The position numbers and the translations under genes were made by a program. A stretch of DNA of 64,000 bases, taken from positions 2,639,658 through 2,703,657 of the forward strand of contig NC_092192.1 in NCBI RefSeq assembly GCF_043641665.1, in the 5' to 3' direction. Source of the stretch: Enoplosus armatus. Taxonomy: Eukaryota; Chordata; Actinopteri; Centrarchiformes; Enoplosidae. Every line of letters starts with the position of its first letter. The first letter of the stretch is position 1. The notes below the pieces were generated by a model. That model was not told the DNA's origin, searched no databases, and saw only the letters and a program-made list of their open reading frames with translations. Of the stretch, positions 60,854-64,000 are shown in pieces.

Positions 60854-60904
60854 ATGCCCAAGGACATCCAGCTGGCCCGCCGCATCCGCGGAGAGAGGGC
60901 TTAA
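60854..60904 (+). pseudogene. Truncated H3, last 16 codons
   Basis: ATGCCCAAGGACATCCAGCT and on to GAGAGGGCTTAA encode Met120 to Ala135 of H3 without any change. Everything upstream of Met120 is missing, and the preceding DNA is AT-rich spacer. The 3' UTR, stem-loop and downstream element are intact. The flank matches that of H3 copy 3 in inverted orientation (60905-61260 against 50890-51207), so this is the edge of a segmental duplication. Confidence 0.93.
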
Positions 60905-60936
60905 ACTGACCCCAGACCTGTTTACAACAACACAAC

Positions 60937-60952
60937 GGCTCTTTTAAGAGCC
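60937..60952 (+). terminator. Histone 3' stem-loop of the truncated H3
   Basis: GGCTCTTTTAAGAGCC 32 nt after the stop; CTAAAGAGCTTCTTCC follows. Fully intact although the gene is gone. Confidence 0.95.
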
Positions 60953-61260
60953 ACCTCACTCTGAACTAAAGAGCTTCTTCCTCTCCTGCTCCTGTTAACA
61001 TGTATTTGTGGGGTTTTTTTAATGTTAAATAATAAATCACATTTCATATTAGTTGAGGTAGTTTTATACTAATATATGATACTAATTTCATTAACTTTAA
61101 ATCAATATGTATGAACATGTCCAGACCACACTGATCAAGTTGAATGATGTGGTTGAGGTTTTATAAACTAACATTTTGACAGAACATCACACTCTGATGT
61201 AAACAGGTTTGGCTGCAGCTAAAACCTTCGGCATATACAACAATCACACTCCTCTCCCAC

Positions 61261-61750
61261 TCTGACATTAAACATGTTATTTTGTCAATATAAATTCTGC
61301 ACGCTGTACAGAACGGCGTCATTGATGCTTTATATACACACTATAATATAACAACTGCAATCTATAAAGTAACAAACTGACACATAAATGTAGTCGAAAA
61401 AAGTACAAAGTTTCCCTCTGAAATTGAAGTACCACAGTACTAGCATAAACTCTTTCCACTACTGATGTTGATTTTGTAAATTATTGGAGGGTATATTTGA
61501 GTTAGAATAGTAACATCATTGTATATGTTTCATATCTAAACATCATGACTATTTAGCTGTTAGGGCCCCTTTTAGTTGGGGGCCTCAGGAAGTTGTCGAT
61601 CTTGTGTAATGGTGAAGTCTGAGAGAGACAATAATTAAAACTAAATAAAAAATGACAATAGAGATCACAAAAGCTAATTACAAAGTTTATAAAGATAATT
61701 TTGATTTATTTATATTGCGCCAAATCACAACAAAAGTCATCTCATCATCT
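61261..61750. other. Spacer, nothing recognised
   Basis: AT-rich intergenic DNA. Confidence 0.35.
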
Positions 61751-61752
61751 CT

Positions 61753-61753
<1 letters not shown>

Positions 61754-61791
<38 letters not shown>

Positions 61792-61837
61792 AGAGAAAGA
61801 GAAAGAAAGACAGACAGACAGACAGACAGACAGACAC
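61754..61837. repeat. (GA)n and (GACA)n microsatellite
   Basis: GA-rich 61754-61807 followed by GACA repeats 61808-61837. Confidence 0.9.
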
Positions 61838-61839
61838 AG

Positions 61840-62186
61840 ATGTATCAATAACAGCTTTAATAGTAACAGAACTACGACTAAACATAATAACTGTAGTGAT
61901 GAGAGTCAGGCAGGCCCATGGCAGCAGCAGCCAGGCGTACCAGGACCACGATCCACAGGAACCTGCGAGACGAGAAAGCACAAAGAAACTCCGGGGAAGA
62001 TATAAAGTTAGTAACATGCATTGGAGGGAGATGAATGTGTAAAGATGGAGAGGGAGAGGAGGAAAGCTCAGTGCATCATGGGAAGTCCACCAGCAGTCTA
62101 GGCCTATAGCAACATAACTAGGGGCTGATCCAGGCAGGCCTGAGCCAGCCCTTAACTATAAGCCTGATCAAAAAGCAAAGTTTTAA
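61840..62186 (-). mobile_element. L2-like LINE 3' UTR, interrupted by piggyBac
   Basis: Same 3' region as 54690-55200 (AGCAAAGTTTTAA reached at 62174-62186). It stops exactly at TTAA 62183-62186, where the piggyBac terminus begins. Confidence 0.75.
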
Positions 62187-63440
62187 CCTTCCTCTTGTGT
62201 TAGGGTCGGCACCGACCCGTTTTTAGGTTTTAAATGTATAAAAGTACCACATAAATTTGTTTATTGCATCAAGGCTTTTTGACTTTGTCAGGAACTTCTA
62301 TTAAAACAAAATTAAATTAAAAAAATCTATTTCACTAAATGATAAAATGCTCTGGTGAAAATTATGACCTTTGTGTTGTTAGGGTCGGTTTCGACCCAGT
62401 TATAATATAAGATTATAAAACAATGATTAGTGCCAAAACTGAAATCATAAACACACTATCAGCCAACAGCCCACAGCCAGCTCCTCTCCCAACCACCTGA
62501 GCTTTAGTTTGGGGCTTCTCTCTTTACCTGTTTGTCTCCTTCCCTGAACAAACAAAACAAACAAAGACGGACATTTCCAGGCCAATTCACTTTAGAGTTG
62601 GTGACTTGCAGAGTACACATCTCCAGTTTGCAACATGCAAAAATGAGAAGAAGATTTACAGTAAGCCAAGCTCTGGATCATATCTTTACTGAAAATGAGG
62701 CAGAGGACACAGAGCAGCATAGCAATACAGATGAGAAGGTCTCTGAGGAGGAAGACGATGTGGAGTGTCAACCAGAAGACACAGACACATCTGATGAGGA
62801 GGACATTCAAATCCAAAAGTGGTAACATCTGTTGGAGCTCAGTACCTCCTGACATACATGGCAGGGCAGCTGCTGCAAAGGTCATCAAAATGACCCCTGG
62901 GATCAAGACATGTTTTGATCTGTTTATGCCATTGTCACTAAAAAAAAGTCATCATTGCTATGACAAACCTTGAAGGAAAAAAGTCCACGGCGACATGTGG
63001 AATGACATTGATGAGGAATACCTGGATGCTTATATTGGTGTTCTTCTTCTTGCTGGAGTGTACAGATCCAGCAATGGGGCCACTGATAGTCTCTGGGACG
63101 CATTGACAGGCAGGAATATTTTCCGGGCAACAATGTCACTTCAGACCTTTCGAATGATATCAAGAGTCCTCAGATTTGACAACAGAGATACTAGAGCAAA
63201 ATCTGACAAGCTTGCTCCCGTCAGGGATGTCAGGGAGAGATGGGTGCAGCTCCTTCCACTGATGTTCAACCCGAGGCCAGAGGTGACAGTAGATGAACGT
63301 TTTGTCCCTTTCCGTGGAAAATGCCCCTTTTTTTGCCTTTTTCTTGAAGTAAATATATATGGGTCAAAATTGACCCGTAACACCATAGATGTTACTATAG
63401 TTAATAATATTAAAATAGATAAATAAATAAAAAAATTTAT
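62187..63440 (+). mobile_element. piggyBac-like element, degenerate
   Basis: Begins at TTAA with CCTTCCTCTTGTGTTAGGGT then CGGCACCGACCC; a second such motif is at about 62375-62397. Transposase pieces follow: 62642-62825 (RRRFTVSQALDHIFTENEAE, acidic) and 62995-63310 (DAYIGVLLLAGVYRSSNGAT, LWDALTGRNIFRATMSLQTF, VTVDERFVPFRGKCPF). GACCCGTAACACC at about 63373-63385 may be a terminal or subterminal motif. A frameshift near 62825-62990 and loss after the first catalytic Asp make it inactive. Confidence 0.75.
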
Positions 63441-63564
63441 TTAAGAGATGTGTTCTAATACCCCTCATTAATAGTCAGGTAACATAACAACCTTTTATTT
63501 ATTTATATAATTCTCTCGAGGTTCATTTTACCATTTTGTTTTAAAATTGAAAACGAGGGGTATG

Positions 63565-64000
63565 CTGTGCTCTAGTGGGGTAATAGGGTACTATGAGCTC
63601 TTTAAGATATGATGGTGCCTGACCAGTGAGAGCTTTGTAGGTCAGGAGAAGGATTTTAAACTCTGGATTTTACAGGGAGCCAGTGCAGAGAAGCTAATAC
63701 AGGAGAAATATGATCTCTGTTCCTGGTTCCTGTCAGTACACGTGCTGCAGCATTCTGGATCAACTGGTGAGTCTTCCGGGACATATTGGGGCATGGACTC
63801 ATTATTCTGCATCTGTTTGACACAGGATTTTCCTGAGTTTGTTTTACGTGATAGCTAAAGGACATTTCCTGATCAAAGACAACTCCAAGATTCCTCACGG
63901 TGGCACTGGAGGCCAGAGCAATGCTACCTAGAGCAACAATATCCGTAGATACTGTGTTTCTGAGGTGTTCAGGGCCAAGAACAATAACTTCTGTCTGGTG
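63565..64000 (-). mobile_element. L2-like LINE, reverse transcriptase C-terminus
   Basis: On minus it encodes GVVFDQEMSFSYHVKQT, then LIQNAAARVLTGTRNRDHIS and PVLASLHWLPVKSRV, matching 11950-12100. It probably belongs to the same LINE as 61840-62186, split by piggyBac plus a deletion, and runs off the right edge. Confidence 0.7.

Noticed and set aside
60854..60904. Functional mini-H3 peptide gene
   Set aside because: An ATG, stop and stem-loop are present, but there is no promoter and the ATG is simply H3 Met120.

Overview
This window is vertebrate nuclear DNA, most likely from a teleost fish. It holds part of a replication-dependent histone gene cluster: intronless core and linker histone genes, each followed 26-36 nt after the stop codon by the same 16-nt histone stem-loop. 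The fish assignment rests on the histone sequences and on the abundance of Tx1-like and L2-like LINEs, Tc1/mariner and piggyBac elements. I count 17 intact histone genes: five H1 (two classes), two H2A, four H2B (two isoforms), four H3 (identical proteins, H3.2 type) and two H4. There are also three truncated H4 pieces, one truncated H3, one orphan H2B-type 3' end, and at position 1 the promoter of a further H2B whose coding region lies off the left edge. One tRNA-Asp(GTC) gene and three decayed tRNA-Asp copies lie close to H2B genes.

Layout. 1-2.6 kb: H2B promoter, then H1 class A on minus. 3.8-6.1 kb: orphan stem-loop, tRNA-Asp, tRNA-Asp relic, H2B on minus. 6.4-9.4 kb: LINE remains. 10-14.4 kb: H1 class A on plus and a divergent H2A/H3 pair. 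15.2-17.2 kb: an L2-like LINE beside H2B at 17.4 kb. 18-23 kb: tRNA relic, LINE and piggyBac debris, and a LINE 3' end joined to an H4 fragment. 23.9-29.4 kb: H1 class B, H3, a broken H4 and an intact H4 on minus. 31.6-37.4 kb: a long Tx1-like LINE, then a piggyBac remnant split by a Tc1 element with an open transposase frame. 38.7-46.6 kb: H2B, tRNA relic, LINE behind an H4 fragment, H1 class B, H2B and H4 on minus. 51.2-56.7 kb: divergent H3/H2A, a 2-kb insertion of unknown type, and H1 class A on minus. 59.6-61 kb: H3 and a truncated H3. 61.8-64 kb: a LINE interrupted by piggyBac.

Much of the window consists of copies of itself. The H1-H2A-H3 block at 9.4-14.4 kb recurs inverted at 51.1-57.3 kb; the H1 class A unit occurs three times, the H1 class B unit twice as a direct repeat, and the H2B/tRNA-Asp flank at least three times. 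Comparing copies gives empty sites that date several insertions after the duplications.

Function: the five histone types supply S-phase chromatin (H2A/H2B/H3/H4 octamer plus linker H1). Their mRNAs should end at the SLBP/U7 stem-loop rather than a poly(A) tail. Promoters carry CCAAT and TATA boxes, an H1 box (AAACACA) at H1 genes and an ATTTGCAT octamer at two H2B genes. The most interesting observation is that all three truncated H4 pieces break at codons 5-8 and each abuts a Tx1-like LINE in the same orientation, which suggests a retrotransposon that uses the H4 gene as a target.
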